A stretch of 64,000 nt of DNA from Nannocystis pusilla (GCF_026626665.1 NZ_JAPNKE010000002.1:11056001-11120000), one strand, 5' to 3'; positions 16,943 through 26,445 are shown, counted from the stretch's first letter. Program-made: numbers and translations. Notes: generated by a model not told the origin, from the sequence alone.

Positions 16943-18210
16943 GTGGACACCGCGCTCGAACAATTCGCAGACCTCGACGGCCGCCTGGTCGACGCCGCCA
17001 AGGACATCAAGGTGCTCAGCCAGCTGGCCTGGCCGCCGCAGGTCGGCGCCGAGTTCCTCGCCCGCTGGCACGCCGGCGATCCCCGGCTGCCCGCGGTCGA
17101 GCCGCCGCGCGTGCGCTTCGACTCCAACATCCGCGCGCTGGCCTCGATCATGCGCGAGTGCGACCGAAACCACCCGTCGGCCGCTACCTCTACCGCACCG
17201 CCCGCAGCTACAAGCTCGCGGCGGCGATGATCGAGGAGGCCGGCACGCCCGAGTTCACGGTCCGCTCGATCGAGCTCTACGGCGGTCCGCGCGACCCCGT
17301 CGGCCCCGGGCAGGTCAGCAACCTGTCGGCGGCCGAACAATTCCTGGCGCTGACCGACGACTTCCGCGCCGAGGGTTACATCCCCGAGCAGGACTTCTTC
17401 GTCACGCCCGAGCAGGCGGCCGACGCGCTGCGCGAGCGCATCACCCCGGTGTTCGGCGACCTGCCGATCGCGGTCGTCGTCGACCCCGACATGGCGGCCA
17501 AGGCGGCCGCCGGCCCGACGCGCGTGCGCCTGCGCGGCGCGACCTGCTTCAGCCCCTACGACGTGGCCCAGCTCGTCGAGCACGAGGTGTTCGTCCACTC
17601 GCTGACCGCCCTCAACGGGCGCGAGCAGCCGCACGTGCGCTCGCTGGGGCTCGGGGCGCCGCGGACCACGGCCACGCAGGAGGGCCTGGCGACCTTCGCC
17701 GAGATGATCACCAACGCGATCGACCTGGCCCGCCTCCGCCGCCTGGCCCTGCGCGTCAAGGCCGTCGACCTCGCGCTGTCCGGCGCCGACTTCATCGACC
17801 TGTTCCGCTTCTTCCACGACGCGGGTCAGGACCCGGGCGAGAGCTATCACTCGGCGGCGCGGGTGTTCCGCGGCGGCGACGTCGCCGGCAAGGTCGTGTT
17901 CACCAAGGACATCGTCTACCTGCGCGGCCTCCTCGGCGTGCACACGTTCTTCCTCAAGGCGATCCAGAGCGGCCGGCCCGAGCTGCTGCACCACCTGTTC
18001 TCCGGCCGCATGGCGCTCGGCGACGCCATCGAGCTCGACCCGTTCTTCCGCGCCGGAGCACTCGCGCCGCCGCGGTTCGAGCCCTCGTGGGTCAAGAGCC
18101 GCGCCACCCTGGCGGCCTTCCTCATCTACTCGGTGCTCAGCACCTCGCTCCGGCTCACCGGCGTCGAGCTCACCGACTTCGCCGCCGACGCCACCGACAT
18201 GGCCACCTGA
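16943..18210 (+). CDS. DUF1704 metallopeptidase (QEGLA-motif, tyrosine carboxypeptidase-like), one frameshift
   Basis: GTG 16943 follows AGGAGGA. The N-terminus (MDTALEQFADLDGRLVDAAKDIKVLSQLAWP) continues after a missing base near 17165 as PPVGRYLYRTARSYKLAAAMIEEAG. The zinc-binding HEVFVH and the family tag TQEGLATFAEM are both present, followed by helical segments to DATDMAT. DUF1704 proteins include the eukaryotic tubulin carboxypeptidase MATCAP; bacterial members are labelled flavohemoglobin expression-modulating proteins, and their substrates are not known to me. Length (~422 residues) is complete. It lies upstream of the 72-bp tandem repeat, convergent with a lipoprotein gene. Confidence 0.8.
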
Positions 18211-18221
18211 GGTGGGCCGCC

Positions 18222-18404
18222 CGGCGCATGGCGATCGGGACATGCCCGACAGGTCAGGTGTTCGCCGCGCGGGCCCGGCCGGGAGGCAGCTCACGGCGCA
18301 TGGCGATCGGGACATGCCCGACAGGACAGGTGTTCGCCGCCTGGGCCCGGCTGGGAGGCAGCTCACGGCGCATGGCGATCGGGACATGCCCGATCGGCCA
18401 GGCG
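18222..18404. repeat. 72-bp tandem repeat, about 2.5 copies
   Basis: Units start at 18222, 18294 and 18366, each opening CGGCGCATGGCGATCGGGAC and containing ACATGCCCGA; the first two are nearly identical over 72 bp and the third is cut short. The period is 24 codons, but no plausible gene uses it. It fills the gap between two convergent genes. The unit contains a variant of the GGACATGTCC dispersed repeat. Confidence 0.9.
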
Positions 18405-19223
18405 TCAGCCCGGCATCAGCGACGACTTGAAGCCGAGCGTGACCCGCAGCCGCTGCCCGGGGGTGTCCACCGTGTTGCCCATGGTCGTGTGCGTGTCGAG
18501 GTTGTTGTCGATCGCGTTGGGCTCGGAGCCGGCGATGTAGTTGTCGCCGAGCCCGACGAAGCTGGCGAGGAAGCTGCCGAACTCGAACTCGTTGTTGTCG
18601 AAGTTGAGCGAGATCTCGGCCAAGTTGAGCCCGCCACCGGCCGGCAGCTTGGCCCCGAACGAGCCCGCGATCGTCAGATAGCTGCCCAGCGGATCGAACA
18701 CGCCGTCCACGTCCGAGTAGTACACGTCGTAGAACTCGACGCTGGTGCCCTCGATGTCGCGGTTGGCGTTGCTCAGCGGGTCGGCCAGCAGGGTGTTGAG
18801 CTCGGGCCCGTCGACCGAGAAGGTGAACTCCATCACCCCGCTGGTCGACTCGTAGAAGGTGATCGACACCAGGCCAGGGATGTCCTTCACCGGGATCGGC
18901 ATCTCCGCCGGCAGGTCGAGCTTGGGCCCGACGGTGGTGGTGGTCGACGGGTCGACCGGCTCGGTGGTCGAGGTGTCGACCGCGGTGGTGAGCGCGGTGG
19001 TGGTGCCGGGCTCCTCGGTCGTGCCGGTGGTGGTCGTGGTGATGGTGCCGGTGCTCGCGTCGCCGGTGCTCGTCGGGGCGACGTCGCCGCTGCTGCTGCT
19101 CGAGGTCGAGGCCGGCGCGGTGGTGCCGGTGGGCGCGGTCGCGGTGTCGGTGGCGTCGGCGCGACCATCCGGGCCGCAGGCGGTGAGGGCAGCGAGGACG
19201 AGGCCGAGGCGATGCACGTGCAT
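18405..19223 (-). CDS. secreted lipoprotein with Ser/Thr-rich linker
   Basis: The 272-residue precursor starts MHVHRLGLVLAALTACGPD, with a lipobox LTAC, so it should be lipidated at Cys16 and anchored in the envelope. About 80 residues of Ser/Thr/Ala-rich low-complexity linker follow (STSSSSSG, TTTTTGTT), then a folded domain with PVKDIPGLVSITFYES, NLAEISLNFDNNEF and a C-terminal RLRVTLGFKSS. The function of the folded domain is unknown to me. Lipoproteins with this linker style are very common in Nannocystis-type myxobacteria and support that assignment. ATG 19223 is chosen because the signal peptide begins there. Confidence 0.8.
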   Translation of the reverse strand: MHVHRLGLVLAALTACGPDGRADATDTATAPTGTTAPASTSSSSSGDVAPTSTGDASTGTITTTTTGTTEEPGTTTALTTAVDTSTTEPVDPSTTTTVGPKLDLPAEMPIPVKDIPGLVSITFYESTSGVMEFTFSVDGPELNTLLADPLSNANRDIEGTSVEFYDVYYSDVDGVFDPLGSYLTIAGSFGAKLPAGGGLNLAEISLNFDNNEFEFGSFLASFVGLGDNYIAGSEPNAIDNNLDTHTTMGNTVDTPGQRLRVTLGFKSSLMPG

Positions 19224-19313
19224 GACCCCGTGTTTCACGCCGCGGCCCGGCGTGTCAAACCCGGTCGCGTCGCTGCGCAGGCCCGCGCGCATCGGCGCTG
19301 CCACGCGCGAGCT

Positions 19314-19888
19314 TCAGCGACCGAGAGTTCGCACGTCGCCGCGGCGATTGACGTGCCGCCGCCCGCGGGCCTCGCTGACGACGAAGCCACGGCCGTCGTC
19401 CGCCAGCGCGACGGCGACCGGCAACCAGAAGCGCGCCTGCTCGCAGTCGCCGTCGACGTCTCGGGCGTCCCGGGACAGCCGGCCAGCAGCGCGAGTCGAT
19501 GGCTGCGCAGGTCGTAGCTCCACACCACGTGGTTGCGCGTGTCGGCGATGACCAGCCACTCGCCGTCGCACGCCAGCCCGCTCGGGGTGAACTCCTGGAC
19601 ATGTGCGATCGTGCAGATGTCCGCGAGCGTGAGCGCCGTGTTGACCACGCCCGCGCGAGTGTCGATGCTGCGCACCGCGCCGTTGCCGGTGTCGGCGACG
19701 AACAGCAGCGAGGCGCCGCCCTCGGTCAGCGCCCGCGGGCCGTGAAACCGGGCCTTGCGCCGCGGGCCGTCGATCCGCCCCGGGGCGCCGCGAGACCCGG
19801 CGTAGACCGGGTCGGCCTCGGTCGCGCGGGTGCCGATGAAGTGCTCGGCGGCGTCGCAGTAGAAACGAGGCGCGGCGGCGGTCGACAT
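19314..19888 (-). CDS. NHL-repeat-like beta-propeller protein, one frameshift
   Basis: The frame starting MSTAAAPRFYCDAAEHFIG contains blades such as FHGPRALTEGGASLLFVADTG and GEWLVIADTRNHVVWSYDL, typical of NHL repeats (D-x-x-N/G-x-x-V with a preceding hydrophobic strand). Near 19470 the frame shifts by one missing base and goes on as DVDGDCEQARFWLPVAVAL and GFVVSEARGRRHVN. The product of ~191 residues is short for a full propeller, so it may be a fragment or a partial propeller. No signal peptide is seen. Neighbours give no clear functional link. Confidence 0.55.
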
Positions 19889-20015
19889 GGCCCGCCCGCC
19901 AGTGTGCGCGATCCCGCCAGAGCCGCCAAGAGGTGGCGCGATTTCGCACTAGCTCCCTCAATGGGCCGTCAGCGCCGGTTCTGGGCCCGGTTGAGGTCGG
20001 GTACGATGGCCGGCG

Positions 20016-21851
20016 ATGCCCAGGCGGACGACCGCGAGCGAGGGGCGAGTGGAGCTGACCTGGCCCGGCAAGGTCCCGCTGCCCGCCGCCGTCTCGCCGG
20101 GTCCGTTGACGCTGCGCGAGCGCGTCGGCGAGGCGAGCGGCTGGCAGGACCGGCTGATCTGGGGCGACAACTCGCTGGCCCTGGCGGCGCTGCGCGAGGA
20201 GCTCGGCGCGGCCGTCGACCTGGTCTACATCGACCCGCCGTTCGACGTCGGCGCGTCGCACTACTTAAGGAAGGGCGAGGTCGAGGTCCTGGCCTACCGC
20301 GACACGTGGGGCGGCCCCGGCTACCTGTCGATGCTGTACCCGCGCCTGGTGCTGCTGCGCGCGCTGATGAAGCCGACGGCGACGATCGTGGTCCACGTCG
20401 GCATGCAGGTGTGCCACCACGTGCGCGTGGTGATGGACGAGGTGTTCGGCGCCGACAACTTCGTCAACCAGGTCGCGTGGAAGCGCTACTCGGCCCACAA
20501 CGACGCCGCCCAGGGCGCGCGCCGGCTCGGGGCGGTCCACGACGTGCTGCTCATCTACGGGATGGGCCCGGAGCGCACGTGGACGACCTTGCGCGCGCCG
20601 TACGACAAGGACTACGTGGCGAAGTGGTACCGCCACGTCGAGCTCGGGACGGGCCGCCGCTTCATGTCGAGCCCGCTCACGGCCCCCGGCGGCGCGGCCA
20701 AGGGCAACCCGAGCTACGAGTTCCTCGGCGTGCGCCGGTTCTGGCGCTACGGCCAGGCGACGATGGAGGAGCTGCATCGCAGCGGCCGGGTGTACCAGAG
20801 CCGACCGGGCGCGGTGCCGCGGCAGAAGCACTACCTCGACGAGCAGGAGGGGGTGCCGCTGCAGGACGTGTGGACCGACATCCGCGCGCTGCAGGGGACG
20901 CACACCGAGCGGGTCGGCTACGACACGCAGAAGCCGGAGGCGCTGCTCGAGCGGATCGTCCACATGTGTTCGCGCCCGGGCGACCTGATCCTCGACGCGT
21001 TCGCCGGCTCCGGCACGACCGCCGCGGTCGCCGCTCGCTGCGGGAGGCGCTGGGTGGTGATCGATCGCTCGCAGCCGGCCTTCACGGTCATCCGCCGGCG
21101 CCTGCGCGCGATGACGCAGCGCGGCGAGGCCGGCCCGTTCGCGGTGTTCGACGCGATGCCTGCCGCCCGCCGCGCGCTGGCCCTGCGCCTCGGCGAGGCC
21201 GAGCTGCGCGCCCGCCTGCTCGCGCTGCACGGCGCGACGGCCTGGTCCGAGGGACAGGTCACGGCGCGGGCCGTCGTCGGAGAATCGGGCGACGCATCCG
21301 GAGAATCGACATGGCCCGAGGGACAGATGCATGGGCGGCGCGGCGAGGCGGCCGTGGTGGTGGCGGCCAGCGAGCAGCGACCGACCGCCGGCGACATCGC
21401 GCGCTGGCAGGCCGCGGCGCGAGCGGCCGGGGCCGCGGCGCTCGAGGTGATCGCGTGGGTCTTCGACCCCTCGGTGCACGACGTGGAGGCGCCCGGGGTG
21501 ACGCTGTGGGAGGTGCCGCGCACGTTCGTGGAGGACGAGGCGATCGGGCCCACGCGAGTCTCGCGGCTGTCGCTCGCCGTCGAAGTGACGGCTGGGGTTC
21601 GAGCGATCCGGCTCGCCGACTACGCCGCACCGGACAGCGCCGGCTGCTGGGCCCACCTGGGCGTCGACGCGATCGTCGAGTGGGCGATCGACGACCGCGG
21701 CCAGGATGGCGTGTTCACCCCGCGGTGGTCGACGCAGCGCGGGCGCGACGGCGCCATGGAGTCGTCGTCGCCGGCGATCGCGGGCGAGGGCAGGGTCGTG
21801 GTCGAGGCGGTCGACGCGGCCGGACGGATCTCCAGGCGGGCGATCGGCTGA
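20016..21851 (+). CDS. site-specific DNA adenine methyltransferase (beta-class), orphan
   Basis: The 611-residue protein has the catalytic motif IV DPPF (VDLVYIDPPFDVGAS, ~residue 70) before the AdoMet-binding motif I DAFAGSGTTAAVA (~residue 330), the order of beta-class N6-adenine methyltransferases. DTQKPEALLERIV upstream of motif I is also typical. After ~residue 400 lies a non-conserved region containing two dispersed-repeat copies in frame (WSEGQVT and TWPEGQMHG). A C-terminal ~160-residue domain of unknown type follows (ALEVIAWVFDPSVHDVEAPG, LGVDAIVEWAIDD). No restriction gene lies nearby, so this is an orphan or regulatory methylase. Confidence 0.85.
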   Translation: MPRRTTASEGRVELTWPGKVPLPAAVSPGPLTLRERVGEASGWQDRLIWGDNSLALAALREELGAAVDLVYIDPPFDVGASHYLRKGEVEVLAYRDTWGGPGYLSMLYPRLVLLRALMKPTATIVVHVGMQVCHHVRVVMDEVFGADNFVNQVAWKRYSAHNDAAQGARRLGAVHDVLLIYGMGPERTWTTLRAPYDKDYVAKWYRHVELGTGRRFMSSPLTAPGGAAKGNPSYEFLGVRRFWRYGQATMEELHRSGRVYQSRPGAVPRQKHYLDEQEGVPLQDVWTDIRALQGTHTERVGYDTQKPEALLERIVHMCSRPGDLILDAFAGSGTTAAVAARCGRRWVVIDRSQPAFTVIRRRLRAMTQRGEAGPFAVFDAMPAARRALALRLGEAELRARLLALHGATAWSEGQVTARAVVGESGDASGESTWPEGQMHGRRGEAAVVVAASEQRPTAGDIARWQAAARAAGAAALEVIAWVFDPSVHDVEAPGVTLWEVPRTFVEDEAIGPTRVSRLSLAVEVTAGVRAIRLADYAAPDSAGCWAHLGVDAIVEWAIDDRGQDGVFTPRWSTQRGRDGAMESSSPAIAGEGRVVVEAVDAAGRISRRAIG

Positions 21852-22376
21852 GTCGGCGTCGCAAGCCCGGGCGTCGAGCACCGCGAGGCGGGAGCCGTTC
21901 CGCGAGATATCGTCGATGCGCGCGTCGAGAGGTGTGGAAGTACGCGTGGGCTCGTTCGAATGTATGCACTCTGGCCGCTGATTCGCCGGAGCCGTCCGCC
22001 CGGCGTGAAGAACGACGGTTGAATCGCCGTGCAGCGATGATTCGGGCTGCCTGTTCGGATGACCTCAAAGACAGGTGCGAGGGGACGAGCGCAGGTCGGC
22101 GCGTCCGTGCCACGACGCGGGCCTTCGGCGAGCGGTCGCCCGGCCCGGGGCCGCTCGCGCGCCACCGAGCGGGCGACGCCGCCGCGGCCGTGACCTGGCA
22201 AGCGGACTCGGCGGAGGTGCGCTCGCCGTCAGGGCCGCCGCACGGCACGGCGGCGAGCGCCGCGGGCGAGGTCTGGCGGAGACGGGGTGCGTCGGGCGGC
22301 GCGTCGTCGTGCGGACGCAGCGCCTTTGCGATACCCTCGCCCCGCCGCGGGCCTGCGCCCGGGCCCAGAGGACGCG
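21852..22376. other. intergenic region, 525 bp
   Basis: No convincing gene is seen. A diverged copy of a dispersed repeat (GATGACCTCAAAGACAGGTG) lies at 22058-22077, related to 11384-11403. The last ~100 bases presumably hold the promoter of the terB-like gene. Confidence 0.5.
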
Positions 22377-22778
22377 ATGAAGCAGCACATCGAACAGATC
22401 ACCCAGCTCCTGCTCGGCGCCGCGTATGCCGACAAGCGCCTCGCCGGCGCCGAGATCACGCGGATCCGCTCGCTCCTGTCGACATTGCTCGGCGGGGCCG
22501 AGGTGCCCGACGCGCTGCTCCGGCTGATCAACACGTTCAGCCCGGCCGCCTTCAACGTGCAGCAGGTGGCCGCCGGACTCGACGGCCTGAGCCAGGAGGA
22601 CAAGCGCAAGCTGCTCGAGCTGGTCGCCAGCGTCAACGACGCCGACGAGGAGCTCGACCTCGCGGAGGACATCTATCTGCGCACCGTCGCCGCCGCGCTC
22701 GGCCTGCCGCAAGAGGAGTTCTCCGACCTCACGCTCGAGATCCTCGGCGGCGACGAGCTGCACGGCCTGCTGGTCTGA
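22377..22778 (+). CDS. TerB-family protein
   Basis: This 133-residue helical protein (MKQHIEQITQLLLGAAYADKRL) has the TerB-like pattern: repeated helical hairpins with acidic ADK and DADEELDLAEDIYLRTVAAALGL, where TerB folds bind metal or partner proteins. An AGAGGA site precedes ATG 22377. TerB domains are linked to tellurite resistance and membrane stress, but stand-alone copies like this usually have no proven role. It is isolated on the plus strand, with the SDR gene convergent to it. Confidence 0.75.
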   Translation: MKQHIEQITQLLLGAAYADKRLAGAEITRIRSLLSTLLGGAEVPDALLRLINTFSPAAFNVQQVAAGLDGLSQEDKRKLLELVASVNDADEELDLAEDIYLRTVAAALGLPQEEFSDLTLEILGGDELHGLLV

Positions 22779-22851
22779 TCGGCGGAGCTCCGGAGCATCC
22801 GCCGCGCGCGGCGATCGGCAGCACCGCGGCGAGAGAGATGCGCAGTCCGGT

Positions 22852-23764
22852 TCATGGGAAGGAGAGGCCGGTGAGCTGCTCGGACACGCGCCAGAGGTGT
22901 TCGGCGGCGGCCCGGTCTTCCGCTCGCGGCGGAACCTTCGCCAGAGCCGGAGCGCCACGCATCTCGTTCATCTTGTTCGGACCGTAGTAGCGCCGGCGCT
23001 CGCCTCGGGCGAGGTCGCGGCGAACAGCGTCGGGAGAGCGCCCTGCGACGCGGGCTGGAACAGGAACCACAGGAGCGTCCGCGAGATGCCGGCGGCGCTC
23101 CAGCGCCCGGGCGCGTTGTGCAGGAGATCGGTGCGCGAGATGCCGGGGTGCGCGGCGATGCTGGCGACGCCCCACCGATTCGCCTCGCTGCGCCGCTGCA
23201 ATTCGAAGGCGAACATCAGGCAGGCGAGCTTCGACTGGCCATAGGCCCGCATCGGGGCGTAGCTGCGCTTCGCCTGCAGATCGTCGAAGTCCATCGCAGC
23301 GTCCCGCGCAGCGACGCTCGACAGCGTGACGACGCGTGGACTCGCCCCGTTTCGCAGCAGCGGCATGAGCTGGGCCGTCAGGGCGAAGTGGCCGAGATAG
23401 TTGGTGCCGAACTGCAGCTCGAAGCCATCCGAGGTCTCCTGCCGCCGCGGCGGCGTCATCACGGCGGCGTTGTTGATCAGGAGATCGAGCCTGTCTCGCC
23501 GGCCCCGCAGGCGAGCGGCGAACTGCGACACGGACTCGAGGCTGGCGAGATCGAGCTGCTCGAACCAGACAGTCGCCGAGGGCACCTCCGCGAGGACTCC
23601 GCGACTGCGTCCGCCCCTCTCTGCGGGTTGCGGCCCGCGATGATGACCTCTCCGCCGGCCCGCGCCAGCGCCAGGGCGTCCTCGAGCCCGAGCCCCCCGG
23701 TGCCCGTGACGACGGCCAAACGGCCCTTCTGGGCCGGAATGTCGGAGGTCTTCCAGTTCGCCAT
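22852..23764 (-). CDS. short-chain dehydrogenase/reductase, two frameshifts
   Basis: Starting MANWKTSDIPAQKGRLAVV, the protein has TGTGGLGLEDALALARAG (NAD(P)-binding), LLINNAAVMTPP, the catalytic YGQSKLACLMFAFEL (Y-x-x-x-K) and AAHPGISRTDLL. Two single missing bases (near 23585 and near 22985) separate the three frames; corrected length is ~304 residues, and the ending YYGPNKMNEMRG is typical of retinol-dehydrogenase-like bacterial SDRs. It is divergent from a LysR gene, with a perfect operator-like palindrome between them, so it is probably the target of that regulator. Confidence 0.8.
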
Positions 23765-23864
23765 GACGTTACCCCGGTGACGAGGATCGCTTTGGGCCTC
23801 GAGCTTCATGGCGGTAGCGTAAGGACCACCCGAGCCGCGAAAAAGAGCGCGCCCGCCGACACAC

Positions 23865-23883
23865 TGTCTGGTAGTTCCAGACA
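23865..23883. promoter_or_regulatory. operator-like inverted repeat between SDR and LysR genes
   Basis: TGTCTGG and CCAGACA form perfect 7-bp arms around TAGTT, directly abutting the LysR ATG at 23884. Its symmetry and place in a divergent promoter suggest the LysR binding site, able to repress its own gene. Confidence 0.6.
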
Positions 23884-24785
23884 ATGAGCTTCGACCTCGA
23901 CTCTCTCAAGGTCTTCGTCCGGGTCGCCGAGCTGCAGAGCTTCACGCAGGCCGCTCAACAGCTCGGCATGCCGAAGGCGCGGGCCTCGGCGCACGTGCAG
24001 AGGCTGGAGGGCGAGCTCGGGGCGCAGCTCCTCCGCCGCTCGACGCGGGTCGTTCGCCTCACTCCCGAGGGAGAGTCGCTGCTGAAGCGTGCCCACGGCT
24101 TTCTCGCGGAGGCCGAGGAGATCGGGGCGCTGTTCCAGGCGGGTCGCGGGCTGCGGGGAGGGTGCGCGTCGAGCTTCCCGTCCTCATCGCGCGCGAGTAC
24201 GTGATCCCCCGCCTGCCCGAGCTGCTCGCGCGCCATCCGCAGCTGCAGCTGGAGATCTGCGCGAGCGACCGAATCGTGGCAGCGCTGCGCGAGGGCTTCG
24301 ACCTCGTGCTGCGGGTGGGGCCGGTCCTCGAGCCGGAGCTCGTCGGGCACCGTCTCGGCGAGGCGCCGATGATGAACTGCGCGAGCCCCTCGTACCTGCG
24401 CCAGCATGGAACTCCGCGCACACTGGAAGATCTACGCGACCACCTCGTCGTCCACTACGCCACCGACTCGGCCCCGGTCTTCGAGTACTTCGACGGCAAA
24501 ACGTACAACGAGCTGCCGATGCGCAGCGCGGTGACCGTCGACAACTTCGACGCGTACGAGGCGGCGTGCATCGCCGGCCTGGGCATCGTGCAGGTGCCGC
24601 GCCCCGGGCAGGAGCGGCACGCGAACAAGCTCGTCGAGATCCTGCCGGAGCTCACCGCGCGACCGGTGCCCATCACGCTGCTTCACACGCACGGGCGCTC
24701 GGCACCACGTCGCGTGCGCGCCGTGATGACCTGGCTGACGGAGCTGCTCTCGCCCCTCGTGCGCGAACTGGTGAAGTCTCGTTGA
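23884..24785 (+). CDS. LysR-family transcriptional regulator, one frameshift
   Basis: The N-terminal winged HTH (MSFDLDSLKVFVRVAELQSF, GMPKARASAHVQRLEGELGAQL) is followed after a frameshift near 24160 (one base missing) by the substrate-binding domain: VELPVLIAREYVIPRLPELL, LVLRVGPVLEPELVGHRL, and AACIAGLGIVQVPRPG. Corrected length is ~300 residues, normal for LysR. It likely controls the divergent SDR gene through the palindrome at 23865-23883. The inducer is unknown. Confidence 0.85.
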
Positions 24786-24911
24786 CGTGGAGCTCGACAA
24801 GGTCGCAGGGCGTGGCCGCCGATGCCGGGTCGACGCGGACCCGATGACCGTGCGGAACGGGCGCTGTCCACGGAGGTGCACGCGAACGGTCGCGGCGAGC
24901 CGAACACGGAG

Positions 24912-24950
24912 GAGGCATGTCCTGGGCGACATGTCCTTATGGCCATGGCC
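24912..24950. repeat. dispersed ACATGTCC repeat pair overlapping the MBL gene 3' end
   Basis: GCATGTCCT and GCGACATGTCCTTATGG lie in tandem, and the stop codon of the minus-strand metallo-beta-lactamase gene (24937) falls within the second copy. This is the last clear member of the family in the window. Confidence 0.6.
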
Positions 24951-25730
24951 GATCGCCCGGGCTCTGGTCGGACAGCCATTCGTCGAGGAAGCGGCGCACC
25001 GCGTCGGCCTTCAGGGTGTGCCCGTGGCCGGGGTCGATCTCGCGGACTCCGCTGTCGATCATTCGCTGGAGGTGCCGGTGGGCCGCGTCGACGTCGGCGT
25101 GGAAGTAGTGCAGCGCCGGCTTCGTCCGCGCGCCGAAGCGGCCGCGGACGAGGTCGCCGCTGAGAGCGCGCCCGTCGTCGAGGACCACGGCGAGCGAGCC
25201 GGAGGTGTGCCCGGGGACGACGATCACCTTGCCGGCGACCCCGTACGGCCGGAGGTCGAGGGTGTCGGCGACCTCGATGTCGGGTGCGTAGCCGGGGTAC
25301 TCCTGGACGACGAATGGCATGACTCGACGGCCGGGCGCGCCGGTCGGCTGCAGCCGGTCGTTGTGTCCGGCGCGGTTCATCGCCGCGTCGCCGACGCCCC
25401 CGGCGATCGGCGCACCGGTGGCCTCCCGCAGCGCCGCGCCCGAGCCGGCGTGGTCGGCGTGGCCGTGCGTCACGACGATCAGCGCGACGTCCGACGGCTT
25501 TTTGCCGCGCCGCGCGAGCGCCCGTAACACGCGCTTCTCGTTGCCGGGCACGCCCGTGTCGACGAGCACCACCCGCTCGCCGAGCAGCAGGTAGTTGTTG
25601 ACGAACTTCCGCTCCATGCGGACGATCTCGACGCCGCCCGGGGGGCAGTGCCCTTGTCCCCGGCGGCGCAGCCGGTAGCGAGGACTGCGAACAGCGCGAG
25701 GGCCCCGAACGTCGTGCGAATGAACTTCAT
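24937..25730 (-). CDS. metallo-beta-lactamase-fold lipoprotein, one frameshift
   Basis: The signal peptide MKFIRTTFGALALFAVLATGC has a lipobox LATGC. After a frameshift near 25645 the mature domain continues EIVRMERKFVNNYLLLGERVVLVDTG. The metal-binding THGHADHAG, the further His in VVPGHTSGSLAVVLDD and DLVRGRF are present, all typical of MBL-fold hydrolases. Corrected length is ~264 residues. It probably hydrolyses an ester or lactone-type substrate at the cell envelope, but the family is too broad to name one. One missing base in the Gly/Pro-coding stretch explains the break. Confidence 0.8.
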
Positions 25731-25924
25731 GCGGCGACGCTACTGCGCCGGCACGCTGCCCACAATCGTCGCGCCCGCGCACGAATGTGGGTGCGACGCC
25801 TCGCGCGAAGGTCAGCGGGGCCGGCAAGGCGACGCTGCGGCCTTCGCACGGATGCGAGACACAATCGCAAAAATGCGAGCGCCGATCTCGCGGGCTCGCG
25901 AGTCGGGCGGCGACGGCTCGCCGT

Positions 25925-26377
25925 CTACGGATCGCGGCCAGCGAGCTCCCAGGCCCACAGGAGCTCGTCCTCCTCGTCGCCCTCGTCGACCTTGCCGTTG
26001 AGCAGGCACCAGGGATCGCCGAGGTCGGAGAAGTCGACGCTGCTGTCGAGGGTGTACCCGACGCGAGCGTCCTCGTCGGGCACCTTGCCGGCGCGCTCCC
26101 AGTCCCGGCGGAGCACGAACGTGAATCGGCCGTGCTGGAACGCGAAGATCCGCGCAGCGACGGGGTGGATCATCAGGTGGTGGTACGAGAGGTCGAACTT
26201 CGCGTCCTCGGGGACGCGGCGGCCCCATTCCCAGAAGAACGCGCCGGCGCCCTCGTCGTAGCCGTATCCGTTCGTCCCGGGCTTGAGCGGGTCGGAGGGC
26301 TGCGCCTCCAGCCAGGCGAGGACGGCGGCGTTGTCGGGGTGGGCGAAAACGCGGTCACGCAGGGCTTCGAGGTCCAT
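25925..26377 (-). CDS. hypothetical protein
   Basis: The 150-residue acidic protein starts MDLEALRDRVFAHPDNAAVLAWLEAQPSD and has aromatic-rich stretches GAGAFFWEWGRRV and FAFQHGRFTFVLRRDW. I do not recognise the family; SMI1/DUF-like immunity-type proteins have similar composition, but no firm motif supports that. ATG 26377 has a GAGG site close upstream; ATG 26386 is an alternative. It stands alone between the MBL gene and a porin gene on the same strand. Confidence 0.6.
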   Translation of the reverse strand: MDLEALRDRVFAHPDNAAVLAWLEAQPSDPLKPGTNGYGYDEGAGAFFWEWGRRVPEDAKFDLSYHHLMIHPVAARIFAFQHGRFTFVLRRDWERAGKVPDEDARVGYTLDSSVDFSDLGDPWCLLNGKVDEGDEEDELLWAWELAGRDP

Positions 26378-26445
26378 CGGCCTCATGTTATCGCAAACCC
26401 ATCTTCGCCCGCCATCGGCCTGACACGGACGTGCGTGTTCGAGCG

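Noticed and set aside
18222..18404. CRISPR array
   Set aside because: Units are contiguous 72-bp tandem copies with no unique spacers and no cas genes nearby.
18212..18430. Small plus-strand gene encoding a 24-residue repeat peptide
   Set aside because: Its reading frame simply follows the 72-bp DNA repeat; no ribosome site and no protein-like constraint.
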